Assembly: GCF_035117555.1 (NCBI RefSeq) | Contig: NZ_JAYKPK010000009.1 | Span: 108,986 to 172,985 of the forward strand | DNA from: Yoonia sp035117555 | GTDB lineage: Bacteria > Pseudomonadota > Alphaproteobacteria > Rhodobacterales > Rhodobacteraceae | DNA length: 64,000 bases | Direction of reading: 5' to 3' | Part shown: positions 32,788 through 41,290 of the stretch, piece by piece | Layout: every line of letters begins with the position of its first letter | Numbering within the stretch: position 1 is the stretch's first letter | Position numbers and translations under genes: made by a program | The notes under the pieces: generated by a model | Databases searched by the model: none | What the model was told of the DNA's origin: nothing | Seen by the model: the letters and a program-made list of their open reading frames with translations, nothing else

Positions 32788-33867
32788 TCACAACAAATGC
32801 CCCGATTTCGCGGCCTTCGTCGCCAGATAGGCATGGTTGTGCCGGTTTTCGCCGACTTTCAGCGGGACGCGTTCGACGACTTTGATGCCGCAGCTTTCCA
32901 TCTTTGCCACTTTCGCGGGGTTATTGGTCAGGAGCCGGACCGTGCCGAAGCCCATAGATTTGAGGATTTCGGCACCGATGCGGAAGTCGCGTTCGTCATC
33001 CTCGAACCCCAGACGGTGGTTTGCTTCGACCGTGTCGAACCCCTGATCCTGCAGGGAATAGGCGCGCATCTTGTTGGCCAGCCCGATGCCGCGTCCTTCC
33101 TGATTGAGGTAGAGCAGGACCCCTGCCCCTTCGGCCCCCATCTGCGCCAAGGCACCGCGCAATTGCGGGCCGCAGTCGCATTTCAGCGACCCCAGCAGAT
33201 CACCAGTAAAACAGGCGGAATGCAGGCGCGACAGCACCGGATTGGAGCGGTCAGGCTGGCCGATTTCGACGGCATAATGCTCCTCGGCCCCGTCATCGGG
33301 GCGGAAGATGTGCAACCGTCCGGCCTCTGACACATCCAGCGGCAAGCGCGCGCTGATCACCGGGCGCAAAGGGCTCAGGGCGGTGTCAAGCGCGGCGGCG
33401 GCAGGCACCAAGGTCAGGTCATGCGCGCGGGCAAAAGCCGGTGCATCCTTCAGCAGCAGGACCAAAGCGGCGGGCAAAAGCCGCGCAGCCTTGGTCAGCG
33501 CAATCGCGGCGCGGTGCAGGTCTGCACCGCCGTCGCGCGCGCTGCGCAGCGGGCCTTTCATCGGCGCGCGCAGGTCATCGGCGGGGTCAGCGACGGATCG
33601 CACCCATGAGAGGCCCACATCCGCAGGCAGGATGATCCGCGCCAGATCGCCGTCATAGGCGCGGGCTTTGAGCGTTTCAGCACGCCATGATGTGATCGCC
33701 AGCACCGGCGTGCCGCCCAGCATGCGCAATTGCGCCAGCCTGCCTGCATCCAGCGTTTCCGCCGCCAGCACCAGCGCGCCGCCATCCAGCACCACAGGCA
33801 CGCCCATGCGCAGATCGGCCCGCGCACGCGCCAGCCTTTCGGTGATATCGGGAGAGAAACCTGTCAT
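32788..33867 (-). CDS. ribA: GTP cyclohydrolase II with extra N-terminal domain
   Basis: Opens the imidazole ring of GTP in the first step of riboflavin synthesis. The C-terminal half of the 359-residue protein is canonical RibA: HSACFTGDLLGSLKCDCG (three zinc cysteines, about 218-235), LLYLNQEGRGIGLANKMRAY (about 253-272) and RLLTNNPAKV. The first 150-170 residues sit where DHBP synthase (RibB) is found in bifunctional proteins, but I see none of its acidic active-site motifs, so that domain is probably inactive. CAGGTG lies five bases before the ATG. It is divergent from a response regulator with a repeat-rich intergenic region. Confidence 0.9.
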   Translation of the reverse strand: MTGFSPDITERLARARADLRMGVPVVLDGGALVLAAETLDAGRLAQLRMLGGTPVLAITSWRAETLKARAYDGDLARIILPADVGLSWVRSVADPADDLRAPMKGPLRSARDGGADLHRAAIALTKAARLLPAALVLLLKDAPAFARAHDLTLVPAAAALDTALSPLRPVISARLPLDVSEAGRLHIFRPDDGAEEHYAVEIGQPDRSNPVLSRLHSACFTGDLLGSLKCDCGPQLRGALAQMGAEGAGVLLYLNQEGRGIGLANKMRAYSLQDQGFDTVEANHRLGFEDDERDFRIGAEILKSMGFGTVRLLTNNPAKVAKMESCGIKVVERVPLKVGENRHNHAYLATKAAKSGHLL

Positions 33868-33881
33868 AAAGCACCTGTCAA

Positions 33882-33952
33882 TTGTTTCACCTGATAGCCC
33901 TTTTCACCGGAAAGTGAAACAAAACCGGCTCTAATCACACGTCCGTGTGAAA
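33882..33952. promoter_or_regulatory. TTTCAC/GTGAAA half-site ladder between ribA and the response regulator
   Basis: Half-sites lie at 33884-33890 (GTTTCAC), 33902-33907 (TTTCAC), 33914-33920 (GTGAAAC) and 33947-33952 (GTGAAA). TTGTTTCAC (33882-33890) and GTGAAACAA (33914-33922) are perfect inverted repeats, and the inner TTTCAC/GTGAAA pair forms a second dyad. TCACAC-GTCC-GTGTGA (33935-33950) is a third. The cluster is 15-85 bases upstream of ribA, so it looks like an operator region. The binding protein is unknown. Confidence 0.5.
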
Positions 33953-34020
33953 GATGAACCCGAAATCTTGTCCGGCGCGTTACTCCATCACAGGTCAGTG
34001 ACATAGCGAAGGATAATGCC

Positions 34021-34707
34021 ATGCGTCAGTTGAAAAAGATTTTACTCGTCGATGATGATGACGACCTGCGCGAGGCGCTGGGCGAACAATTACTGATGAC
34101 CGAGGATTTCGATGTCTTCGAGGCAGATGACGGGGCCAGCGCGATCACCAAGGCCAAGGAAAGCGCCTATGATCTGATGATCCTCGATGTCGGCCTGCCG
34201 GACACCGATGGCCGCGAATTGTGCCGCCGGCTGCGCAAGCAGGGCACCAAATGCCCGATCATCATGCTGACCGCGCAGGACAGCGATGCCGATACGATCC
34301 TTGGGCTTGATGCGGGGGCCAATGATTACGTCAGCAAACCGTTCAAATTCCCGGTGCTGCTAGCGCGGATCCGCAGCCAGCTGCGCACGCATGAACAATC
34401 CGAGGATGCGATCTTTCAGCTTGGGCCATATACATTCAAGCCCGCGCAGAAGATGCTGATCACCGAGGATGACAAAAAGGTGCGCCTGACGGAGAAGGAA
34501 ACCAATATCCTCAAATATCTGTATCGGGCGACCGATGGTGTCGTGGCCCGCGATGTGCTGCTGCATGAGGTCTGGGGCTATAACGCGGGGGTCACGACGC
34601 ATACATTGGAGACCCATATCTACCGGCTGCGGCAAAAGATCGAACCTGATCCGTCGAATGCGCGTCTGCTGGTGACGGAACAAGGCGGCTACCGGCTCGT
34701 TTCATAA
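34021..34707 (+). CDS. OmpR-family response regulator, CenR-like
   Basis: A 228-residue two-domain regulator. The receiver has the acidic cluster DDDDD (11-15), phosphoacceptor Asp56 in MILDVGLP, and Lys106 in VSKPF. The C-terminal winged helix ends THTLETHIYRLRQKIEPDP...GGYRLVS. The N-terminal MRQLKKILLVDDDDDLREAL and overall likeness suggest CenR, an envelope-homeostasis regulator of alphaproteobacteria; this assignment is from memory. No histidine kinase is adjacent. A strong terminator follows. Confidence 0.88.
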   Translation: MRQLKKILLVDDDDDLREALGEQLLMTEDFDVFEADDGASAITKAKESAYDLMILDVGLPDTDGRELCRRLRKQGTKCPIIMLTAQDSDADTILGLDAGANDYVSKPFKFPVLLARIRSQLRTHEQSEDAIFQLGPYTFKPAQKMLITEDDKKVRLTEKETNILKYLYRATDGVVARDVLLHEVWGYNAGVTTHTLETHIYRLRQKIEPDPSNARLLVTEQGGYRLVS

Positions 34708-34754
34708 GTGTCCCGCCGGTGATCGGGTTATATCACCAACCTCCCTGTTGGACT

Positions 34755-34782
34755 GCCCGGGCTGCGGCCCGGGCGTTTTTTT
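34755..34782 (+). terminator. strong Rho-independent terminator after the response regulator
   Basis: GCCCGGGC-TGCG-GCCCGGGC makes an eight-base all-GC stem with a four-base loop and is followed directly by GTTTTTTT. It lies 48 bases after the regulator stop and isolates it from the rhodanese gene. Confidence 0.9.
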
Positions 34783-34812
34783 CAGGCCAGTATAGCAACG
34801 AAGGGAAACGAC

Positions 34813-35187
34813 ATGAAAAACGCACAGACCTATCTTGATGAAGCCAACGCCGCCGTGCCGCGCATCAGCGCCGAAGAAGCGGTTGCAAAACATGCCGAAG
34901 GCAATGCCGTCTTTATCGATGTGCGCGACAGCGGCGATATCGCCAAATCCGGCACGATCAAAGGTGCGCATAACGTGCCGCGTGGTTTCATCGAATTCGC
35001 GGCTGATCCTGCAACCGATTACCACCATGCCGCGTTTCAGAAAGATGCAGACCTCTATCTGATCTGCGGCGCCGGTGGTCAGGCGGCCTTGGCCGGCAAG
35101 ACGCTTAAAGACATGGGTTACACCAAGGTCACCAATATCGGTGGTTTCAGCGCCTGGAAAGACGCGGGCGGCCCCGTCGCGGATTAA
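34813..35187 (+). CDS. rhodanese-like domain protein
   Basis: A 124-residue single-rhodanese-domain protein: AVFIDVRDSGDIAKSGTIKGAHNVPRG (about 33-59) and the active-site loop LICGAGGQAALAGKTL (about 85-100). The catalytic cysteine is present, but the loop CGAGGQA lacks the arginine common in thiosulfate sulfurtransferases, so its substrate may differ. AAGGGAAA precedes the ATG. It ends four bases inside the convergent PLP enzyme gene. Confidence 0.85.
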   Translation: MKNAQTYLDEANAAVPRISAEEAVAKHAEGNAVFIDVRDSGDIAKSGTIKGAHNVPRGFIEFAADPATDYHHAAFQKDADLYLICGAGGQAALAGKTLKDMGYTKVTNIGGFSAWKDAGGPVAD

Positions 35188-36305
35188 GCCAGCGCCTGAT
35201 CCCAGTCAGCGATCAGGTCATTGATATGTTCGATGCCTGTGCTGACGCGGATCAGGTTTTCCGGAATACCGGTATGCGGTTCAATCGTATGCCGGTGTTC
35301 CACCAGACTTTCGACACCGCCAAGCGACGTCGCCCGCAGGAACAGATTCAGCCTCCCGGTCACGCGTAGCGCCTCTTCGCGTCCGCCCTGCACCAGCACC
35401 GACAGCAGACTGCCGAAGCCGCCGTGCATCTGGCGCAAGGCGACGTCATGGCCCGAATGATGCGGCAGACCGGGGTAATAGACATCCTCGACTGCCGGAT
35501 GGGCCATCAGGTGCTGCGCCAGCATCAAGGCATTTTCTGACATCCGCTCCACCCGCAAGGGCAGGGTCCGCATCGCGCGGGTCAAAAGCCATGCTTCGAA
35601 CGGGCCGAGGATCGCACCGGCCATCTTGCGGTCAGCTTTGATCGCTTGCCAGATCGGGGCCTCGGACTGGATCGTGGACAGCACGCCTGCCAGCACATCG
35701 GAATGGCCGTTGATCGCCTTGGTCGCCGAATGCATCACGATATCCGCGCCATGATCCAATGCGCGGGTCAGAATCGGTGTCGCGGCGGTGCCATCGACCA
35801 GCAGCACGCCATCGGTGGCATGTTTGACGGCGGCGATGTCAACGGTCAGCAACCATGGGTTGGAGGGTGTTTCGATCAGCACCAGATCGGCATGGTTTGC
35901 CGCACAGGTGGCGACCAGATCGGCAGCCGGCACTTCGATCAGGGCAATCTCTCGCCTTGCACAGAAATCGCGGACCCAGGCGGTTGTCCCCCAATAGATG
36001 CCTGATTGCACGATGGCGGTTGCCCGGTTCGGCAAAGCCCGGAATACGGCGGCAATCGCGGCCATGCCGGAGGGGAACAGCAGCGTGTCCTGCGCATTTT
36101 CGAGCGCGCGGATCACCGCCTCTGCCTGCCGCAGATTGTCGGAATTGTCGCGCGAATAGATATTATCGGGCCGGATCAGCGCGTAATCTTCATCGCGCAG
36201 ATAGGTGGTAGAGGGCTGCAAGGCCGGCACGACGCCGCCCGATTGCGGATCAAGGGCGCCGGCGGCATGCGCGGCAATCGTGGCTGGGTGCAATGGCTTT
36301 TTCAT
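35184..36305 (-). CDS. trans-sulfuration PLP enzyme (cystathionine beta-lyase-like)
   Basis: A 373-residue member of the Cys/Met metabolism PLP family. It shows PSTTYLRDEDY, the phosphate-binding SGMAAIAAVFRAL (about 79-91), IETPSNPWLLTVDIAAV and the Schiff-base lysine in HSATKAINGHSD (about 195). Members cleave or form cystathionine or related thioethers; the sequence is closest in feel to cystathionine beta-lyase, but specificity is not certain. It sits among serine-biosynthesis genes, which would supply its substrate branch. The Shine-Dalgarno is weak. Confidence 0.8.
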   Translation of the reverse strand: MKKPLHPATIAAHAAGALDPQSGGVVPALQPSTTYLRDEDYALIRPDNIYSRDNSDNLRQAEAVIRALENAQDTLLFPSGMAAIAAVFRALPNRATAIVQSGIYWGTTAWVRDFCARREIALIEVPAADLVATCAANHADLVLIETPSNPWLLTVDIAAVKHATDGVLLVDGTAATPILTRALDHGADIVMHSATKAINGHSDVLAGVLSTIQSEAPIWQAIKADRKMAGAILGPFEAWLLTRAMRTLPLRVERMSENALMLAQHLMAHPAVEDVYYPGLPHHSGHDVALRQMHGGFGSLLSVLVQGGREEALRVTGRLNLFLRATSLGGVESLVEHRHTIEPHTGIPENLIRVSTGIEHINDLIADWDQALA

Positions 36306-36344
36306 CGCGCCATCTGGCGCAGGGAATATGGCTAACGCAAGCCC

Positions 36345-37220
36345 CTAGTTGATGAAATCTGCGCGGGCATAGCTTTGGATATAGAGCAGTGCCGTCAGAT
36401 CACCGTGGTTGATGCGGATATCGCATTGCGTCTGCACCGATGGTTTGGCGTGCAGCGCGACACCCGCGCCCGCACGGCCCAGCATGCCAAGGTCATTGGC
36501 CCCGTCACCGACCGCCAACACGTCAGCTTCACCGATGTTCAGCCGGGCGGTGATGTCTTCCAACGCCGTGACCTTGGCAGCTTTACCAAGGATCGGGCGG
36601 GCGACATCGCCGGTCAATTTGCCATCCGCGACCAGCAAGGTGTTGGCGCGGTTTTCGTCAAAACCCAGCACTTGCGCGACCTGCGTGGTAAAGGCGGTGA
36701 ACCCGCCCGACACCAGCGCGGCATAGGCACCATGCGCTTTCATCGTTTTCACCAATGTCGCGCCGCCCGGCATATAGGTAATCCGGGTCGCCAGCACGTG
36801 CCCGATCACCGTTTCCGGCAGATCGCGCAGCAGGCCGACACGTTCGATCAGCGCGGTCTCGAAATCCAGCTCACCATTCATCGCGCGGGCGGTGATGTCG
36901 GCGACATGCGCGCCGACACCGGCCTCATCCGCGAGTTCGTCGATACATTCCTGCTGGATCATCGTGCTGTCCATATCGGCGAGCAGCATCTTTTTGCGGC
37001 GGTTGGCAGATGGCTGGATGACCAGATCAACGCCGTGACCTTGCAGGTCGTGCCAGACATCCCAGGCGTTGTCCGGCAGGACAGGCAGCGTAAATTCCGC
37101 CGCCTCATCCGGTGCCAGCCAGACTGCGTCACCCCCACCCCAGGCGTTGCGCAGGCTTTCAACCAAAGCCGGGTCAAGACCGCGGGTGACGGGATTGGTC
37201 AGCAAGGTGGCAGTGAACAT
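36345..37220 (-). CDS. serB: phosphoserine phosphatase
   Basis: The last step of serine synthesis. The 291-residue HAD-family protein has the nucleophile motif LLADMDSTMIQQECIDELA (about 79-97), SGGFTAF, and VGDGANDLGML (about 240-250). An N-terminal ACT-like region precedes the catalytic domain. ATG codons at 37223 and 37220 both fit the AAAGGA upstream; the second is used. It is divergent from serC-serA, so the whole phosphorylated serine pathway is clustered. Confidence 0.93.
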   Translation of the reverse strand: MFTATLLTNPVTRGLDPALVESLRNAWGGGDAVWLAPDEAAEFTLPVLPDNAWDVWHDLQGHGVDLVIQPSANRRKKMLLADMDSTMIQQECIDELADEAGVGAHVADITARAMNGELDFETALIERVGLLRDLPETVIGHVLATRITYMPGGATLVKTMKAHGAYAALVSGGFTAFTTQVAQVLGFDENRANTLLVADGKLTGDVARPILGKAAKVTALEDITARLNIGEADVLAVGDGANDLGMLGRAGAGVALHAKPSVQTQCDIRINHGDLTALLYIQSYARADFIN

Positions 37221-37353
37221 CATGATGGTCCTTTGCGGGGCGCAGTTTCCGATCCGCTGCACGTATGTCGTAAAAAGCAGCTTGAGCGGCGGTCTAGCGT
37301 CATTTTGGCGATTGTGGAAGTGCGCGGCAGGCGCTATCTGCGGCAGTGGGACA

Positions 37354-37395
37354 CCCTTCCCCAACGAAGGGCATATATCTGAGAGGATACCAGCA
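37354..37395 (+). ncRNA. candidate serC leader (cis-regulatory RNA)
   Basis: Directly before serC, CCCTTC (37354-37359) and GAAGGG (37366-37371) form a six-base stem with a six-base loop. TATC (37376-37379) and GATA (37386-37389) form a short stem whose loop and 3' arm contain the Shine-Dalgarno GAGAGGA. A conserved serC leader upstream of serC-serA in alphaproteobacteria has been described whose last stem covers the ribosome-binding site, which matches this arrangement. I could not align it to the published family. Confidence 0.5.
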
Positions 37396-38535
37396 ATGGT
37401 GACGAACAAACCGACCGCGCGGCCTGTAAACCCGCGTTTTTCTTCGGGCCCCTGTGCCAAACCCCCCACATGGAAATTGGATGATCTGCGCGACGCCCCC
37501 TTGGGCCGGTCGCACCGTGCCAGCATTGGCAAATCCAAGCTGGCCGAGGCGATTGATCTGACCCGCGAAATCCTTGGCGTGCCGGATGATTACCGGATCG
37601 GGATCGTGCCTGCCTCCGACACCGGCGCTTATGAGATGGCGATGTGGTCGCTTTTGGGCGAACGCCCGGCCGAAATGGTCGCTTGGGAAAGCTTTGGCGC
37701 GGGCTGGGTCACGGATGTGGTCAAGCAGTTGAAAATCGACGCCAAAGTGCATGAAGCGCCTTATGGCGAGATCGTCGATATGGCGGCACTGAATTATGAC
37801 AATGACGTCTGCTTTACATGGAACGGCACGACCTCCGGCGTGCGGATGCCCAATGGCGATATGATCCCGGCGGATCGTGCCGGTCTGACGCTCTGCGATG
37901 CGACCTCTGCCGCTTTTGCGCAGGACTTGCCGTGGGACAAGCTGGATGTCACCACCTTCAGCTGGCAGAAAGTCATGGGTGGGGAAGCGGCCCACGGCAT
38001 GCTGATCCTGAGCCCGCGTGCTGTGGAACGGCTGGAAAGCTACACCCCCGCCTGGCCTTTGCCAAAGATTTTCCGCCTGACATCAAAAGGCAAGCTGATC
38101 GAGGGTATCTTCAAGGGTGAGACAATCAACACCCCATCCATGCTGGCGGTCGAGGATTATCTGGTCGCACTGAAATGGGGCCGGTCCATCGGTGGTCTGG
38201 ATGCGCTGATCCACCGCGCCAATGCCAATGCCCGCGCGATCTTCAACTTTTGCGCGGATAATGACTGGATTGACAATCTGGCGGTTAATCCGGCGACGCG
38301 GTCCAATACCTCGGTCTGTCTGAAATTCACCGATGAACGGATCACCGATGGTGCGGCCTTTGCCAAGGCTGTCGCGAAACGGCTGGAGGCCGAGAATATC
38401 GCGCTTGATATCGGGGCTTACCGCGATGCGCCTGCCGGTCTGCGGATCTGGTGCGGTGCGACGGTGGAAACCTCCGATATCGAAGCCATGCTGCCATGGC
38501 TGACATGGGCCTTCGAGACCGAAATCAACGCGTAG
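37396..38535 (+). CDS. serC: phosphoserine aminotransferase
   Basis: Converts 3-phosphohydroxypyruvate and glutamate to phosphoserine. The 379-residue protein is the alphaproteobacterial SerC type: NPRFSSGPCAKPP at the N-terminus, GRSHRASIGK, the PLP-contact GTTSGVRMPNGD, Schiff-base Lys192 in SFSWQKVMGGEAAHG-like context, and the TPSMLAVEDYL segment. GAGAGGA is eight bases before the ATG and lies within the candidate leader stem. serA follows 51 bases later with a palindromic repeat in between. Confidence 0.95.
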   Translation: MVTNKPTARPVNPRFSSGPCAKPPTWKLDDLRDAPLGRSHRASIGKSKLAEAIDLTREILGVPDDYRIGIVPASDTGAYEMAMWSLLGERPAEMVAWESFGAGWVTDVVKQLKIDAKVHEAPYGEIVDMAALNYDNDVCFTWNGTTSGVRMPNGDMIPADRAGLTLCDATSAAFAQDLPWDKLDVTTFSWQKVMGGEAAHGMLILSPRAVERLESYTPAWPLPKIFRLTSKGKLIEGIFKGETINTPSMLAVEDYLVALKWGRSIGGLDALIHRANANARAIFNFCADNDWIDNLAVNPATRSNTSVCLKFTDERITDGAAFAKAVAKRLEAENIALDIGAYRDAPAGLRIWCGATVETSDIEAMLPWLTWAFETEINA

Positions 38536-38553
38536 GCCGGGGTTCACCCCGGC
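38532..38553. repeat. palindromic GCCGGGGTTCACCCCGGC element at the serC stop
   Basis: GTAG followed by the 18-bp dyad GCCGGGGTTCACCCCGGC (38536-38553). The TAG inside GTAG is the serC stop codon. It separates serC from serA and could set their expression ratio by stabilising or ending the serC message. Confidence 0.8.
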
Positions 38554-38586
38554 TTCCCTTCCCCATTCTGATAGAGGAGCGCCATC

Positions 38587-40179
38587 ATGGCCCCCAAAGT
38601 GCTTATTTCTGACGAACTTTCCGAAGCTGCCGTGCAGATCTTCAAAGACCGCGGCATTGACGTGGATTTCCAGCCCAAACTTGGCAAAGACAAGGACAAG
38701 CTGCTGGAAATCATCGGCAATTACGATGGTCTGGCGATCCGCTCCGCCACCAAGGCAACCGAGAAAATCATCGCCGCCGCCACCAACCTCAAGGTGATTG
38801 GCCGTGCGGGCATCGGTGTCGATAACGTCGATATCCCTGCCGCGTCCAAGAAAGGCATCATCGTAATGAACACGCCTTTCGGCAATTCGATCACGACCGC
38901 TGAACATGCGATTTCCTTGATGATGGCCGTCGCGCGTCAAATCCCCGAAGCCAACGCCTCCACCCATGCCGGCAAATGGGAAAAATCCCGCTTCATGGGC
39001 GTGGAACTGACGGCCAAGACGCTGGGCGTCATCGGCGCGGGCAATATCGGGTCCATCGTGATCGACCGGGCGCTGGGGCTGCGGATGAAGGTCGTCGCCT
39101 ATGACCCCTTCCTGTCCGAAGACCGCGCGACCGAATTGGGCGTTGAAAAGGTCGAACTCGACGATCTGCTGGCGCGTGCTGATTTCATCACCCTGCATGT
39201 GCCGCTGACCGAGCAGACCAAGAACATCCTGTCGCGCGACAACATCGCCAAGCTGAAAAAAGGTGTGCGGATCGTCAATTGTGCCCGTGGCGGTCTGGTC
39301 GATGAAGAGGCTTTGGCCGAGGCGCTGAAAGCCGGTCATGTCGCCGGTGCTGCGTTTGACGTCTTTGCCGTAGAACCTGCCACCGACAGCCCACTGTTCA
39401 ACCTGCCCAATGTTGTCGTGACCCCGCATCTGGGTGCCGCCACCACCGAGGCGCAGGAAAACGTGGCCTTGCAGGTCGCCGAACAGATGTCAGATTACCT
39501 GTTGTCGGGTGCAGTGACCAACGCGCTGAACATGCCATCCGTGACGGCGGAAGAAGCCAAGATCATGGGGCCATGGATCGCGCTGTCCGGCCATCTGGGC
39601 AATTTCATCGGCCAGATGACGGATGAACCGATCAAGGCGATCAACATCCTGTTTGACGGCACGGTGTCGGAAATGAACCTCAAGGCGCTGACGGCTGCGG
39701 CGGTTGCCGGGATCATGAAAGCGACCAACCCGGATGTGAACATGGTCTCTGCGCCTGTCATGGCAAAAGAACGCGGCGTCAAGATTTCGACCACCAAGCA
39801 GGATCAGTCCGGCACATTCGACGGCTACGTCAAAGTGACTGTTGTGACCGAAACGCGCGAACGCTCTATCGCAGGCACTGTGTTCAGCGACGGCAAGCCA
39901 AGGTTCATCCAGATCAAAGGCATCAATATCGATGCCGAGATTGGCGCGCATATGGCCTATACGACCAACAATGACACGCCCGGCATCATCGGCCTTTTGG
40001 GCACGATCCTTGGCAATAACGACGTCAATATCGCGAACTTCACGCTGGGCCGGTCCGAGGCCAAGGCCGAAGCCATCGCCCTGCTCTACCTCGACGAGCC
40101 GCTGCCAGAGGCCGCAATTGCCGAGCTGAAAGCAACCGGCAAGTTCAAGCAGGTCAAACCGCTGCGGTTTGATATCTGA
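38587..40179 (+). CDS. serA: D-3-phosphoglycerate dehydrogenase
   Basis: Commits 3-phosphoglycerate to serine synthesis. The 530-residue protein is the long type with catalytic and NAD domains (VIGRAGIGVDNVDIPAA; LGVIGAGNIGSIVIDRA; NCARGGLVDEEAL; TPHLGAATTEAQENVA), an intervening ASB domain, and a C-terminal ACT domain (TNNDTPGIIGLLGTILGNNDVNIANF) that usually binds serine for feedback control. GAGGAGC precedes the ATG. It is the distal gene of serC-serA. Confidence 0.96.
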   Translation: MAPKVLISDELSEAAVQIFKDRGIDVDFQPKLGKDKDKLLEIIGNYDGLAIRSATKATEKIIAAATNLKVIGRAGIGVDNVDIPAASKKGIIVMNTPFGNSITTAEHAISLMMAVARQIPEANASTHAGKWEKSRFMGVELTAKTLGVIGAGNIGSIVIDRALGLRMKVVAYDPFLSEDRATELGVEKVELDDLLARADFITLHVPLTEQTKNILSRDNIAKLKKGVRIVNCARGGLVDEEALAEALKAGHVAGAAFDVFAVEPATDSPLFNLPNVVVTPHLGAATTEAQENVALQVAEQMSDYLLSGAVTNALNMPSVTAEEAKIMGPWIALSGHLGNFIGQMTDEPIKAINILFDGTVSEMNLKALTAAAVAGIMKATNPDVNMVSAPVMAKERGVKISTTKQDQSGTFDGYVKVTVVTETRERSIAGTVFSDGKPRFIQIKGINIDAEIGAHMAYTTNNDTPGIIGLLGTILGNNDVNIANFTLGRSEAKAEAIALLYLDEPLPEAAIAELKATGKFKQVKPLRFDI

Positions 40180-40186
40180 TGCGATC

Positions 40187-40218
40187 CCCCCGCGCCTGCC
40201 ACGGCGCGGGGGACCTTT
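40187..40218 (+). terminator. terminator after serA
   Basis: CCCCCGCGCC-type arm (from 40187) pairs ten bases with GGCGCGGGGG (40203-40212) around a TGCCAC loop, followed by ACCTTTC. The stem is very strong, but the T-run is short. It lies eight bases after the serA stop. Confidence 0.65.
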
Positions 40219-40249
40219 CGCATGCCAGAAGGTCAGCGTAGAAGACCGC

Positions 40250-41290
40250 ATGGCGCGCAATTTCCAATCCCTCGACGATATCCTAAACCACGGTTTCGAC
40301 ACCGTGATTGACGTGCGTTCGCCTGCCGAATTCGCGCTGGACCATATCCCCGGCGCGATCAACCTACCGGCCCTGTCCAACGCCGAACGCGCCCGCGTTG
40401 GGACGATCTACAAACAAATCAGTCCGTTTGAGGCGCGCAAGCTGGGCGCATCCTTGGTCGCACGCAATGTCGCGGATCATATTGCACATGCGATGGCGGA
40501 GAAGGACGGCGCATGGCGGCCTTTGGTCTATTGCTGGCGCGGCGGGCAAAGGTCGGGGTCTTTTGCATCGATCCTGAGCCAGATCGGCTGGCGCGCAGAG
40601 ACCGTGCAGGGCGGGTATCAGACGTTTCGGCGGTTGGTTAATAAGGCGGTTTATGACACGCCATTGCCGCACCGGGTCATCCTGCTCGATGGCAATACCG
40701 GCACGGCCAAGACGGATGTGCTGGCGCGGCTGGCCGCAAAAGGCGTGCAGGTGATTGATCTGGAAGGCCTGGCCAATCATCGCGGATCGCTGCTTGGCGG
40801 GCGCGATCAGGATCAGCCCTCGCAGCGCGGCTTTGAGACGCAGATCGCCTTGGCGCTGCATCGCTTGGACACCGCCCGCCCGGTGCTGATCGAGGCGGAA
40901 AGCAGCAAGATCGGCCGCCTGATCATCCCGCCGATGCTGTGGTCGGCCATGTGTGCCGCCGAACGGATCGCTGTGCGCGCACCGCTTGCCGCGCGGGCCG
41001 CCTATCTGGCGCAGGCCTATGCCGATATCGCCGCTGACCCCGATGAGATGGCACAAAGGCTGGCCCCCCTGCGCTATATCCGCGGGCATGGCGTGGTGGA
41101 TGGCTGGCTCGATCTGCTGCGCGCGGGCGATCTGACCGGGTTTGCGACCGCGCTGATGGATCAGCATTACGACCCCGCCTATACGAAATCGCGGCGGCTG
41201 GCCGCGGATGAGGTGCAGGCCGATACGCTGGATGACGCCGGACAGGACAGGCTTGTTGCGGCGATAATGCCACTGATCAGCGACAGGTGA
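40250..41290 (+). CDS. mnmH: tRNA 2-selenouridine synthase
   Basis: Replaces sulfur by selenium at the wobble 2-thiouridine of tRNA, through a geranylated intermediate. The 346-residue protein has an N-terminal rhodanese domain with catalytic Cys95 in YCWRGGQRSGS and a P-loop domain with GNTGTAKT (148-155). Other family segments are VIDVRSPAEFALDHIPGA and EGLANHRGSLLGG. It needs selenophosphate, made by the convergent selD gene, with which its 3' end overlaps by 14 bases. Confidence 0.93.
   Translation: MARNFQSLDDILNHGFDTVIDVRSPAEFALDHIPGAINLPALSNAERARVGTIYKQISPFEARKLGASLVARNVADHIAHAMAEKDGAWRPLVYCWRGGQRSGSFASILSQIGWRAETVQGGYQTFRRLVNKAVYDTPLPHRVILLDGNTGTAKTDVLARLAAKGVQVIDLEGLANHRGSLLGGRDQDQPSQRGFETQIALALHRLDTARPVLIEAESSKIGRLIIPPMLWSAMCAAERIAVRAPLAARAAYLAQAYADIAADPDEMAQRLAPLRYIRGHGVVDGWLDLLRAGDLTGFATALMDQHYDPAYTKSRRLAADEVQADTLDDAGQDRLVAAIMPLISDR

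Noticed and set aside
34813..35187. thiosulfate sulfurtransferase
   Set aside because: The rhodanese loop keeps the cysteine but not the usual arginine, so only the fold is called.
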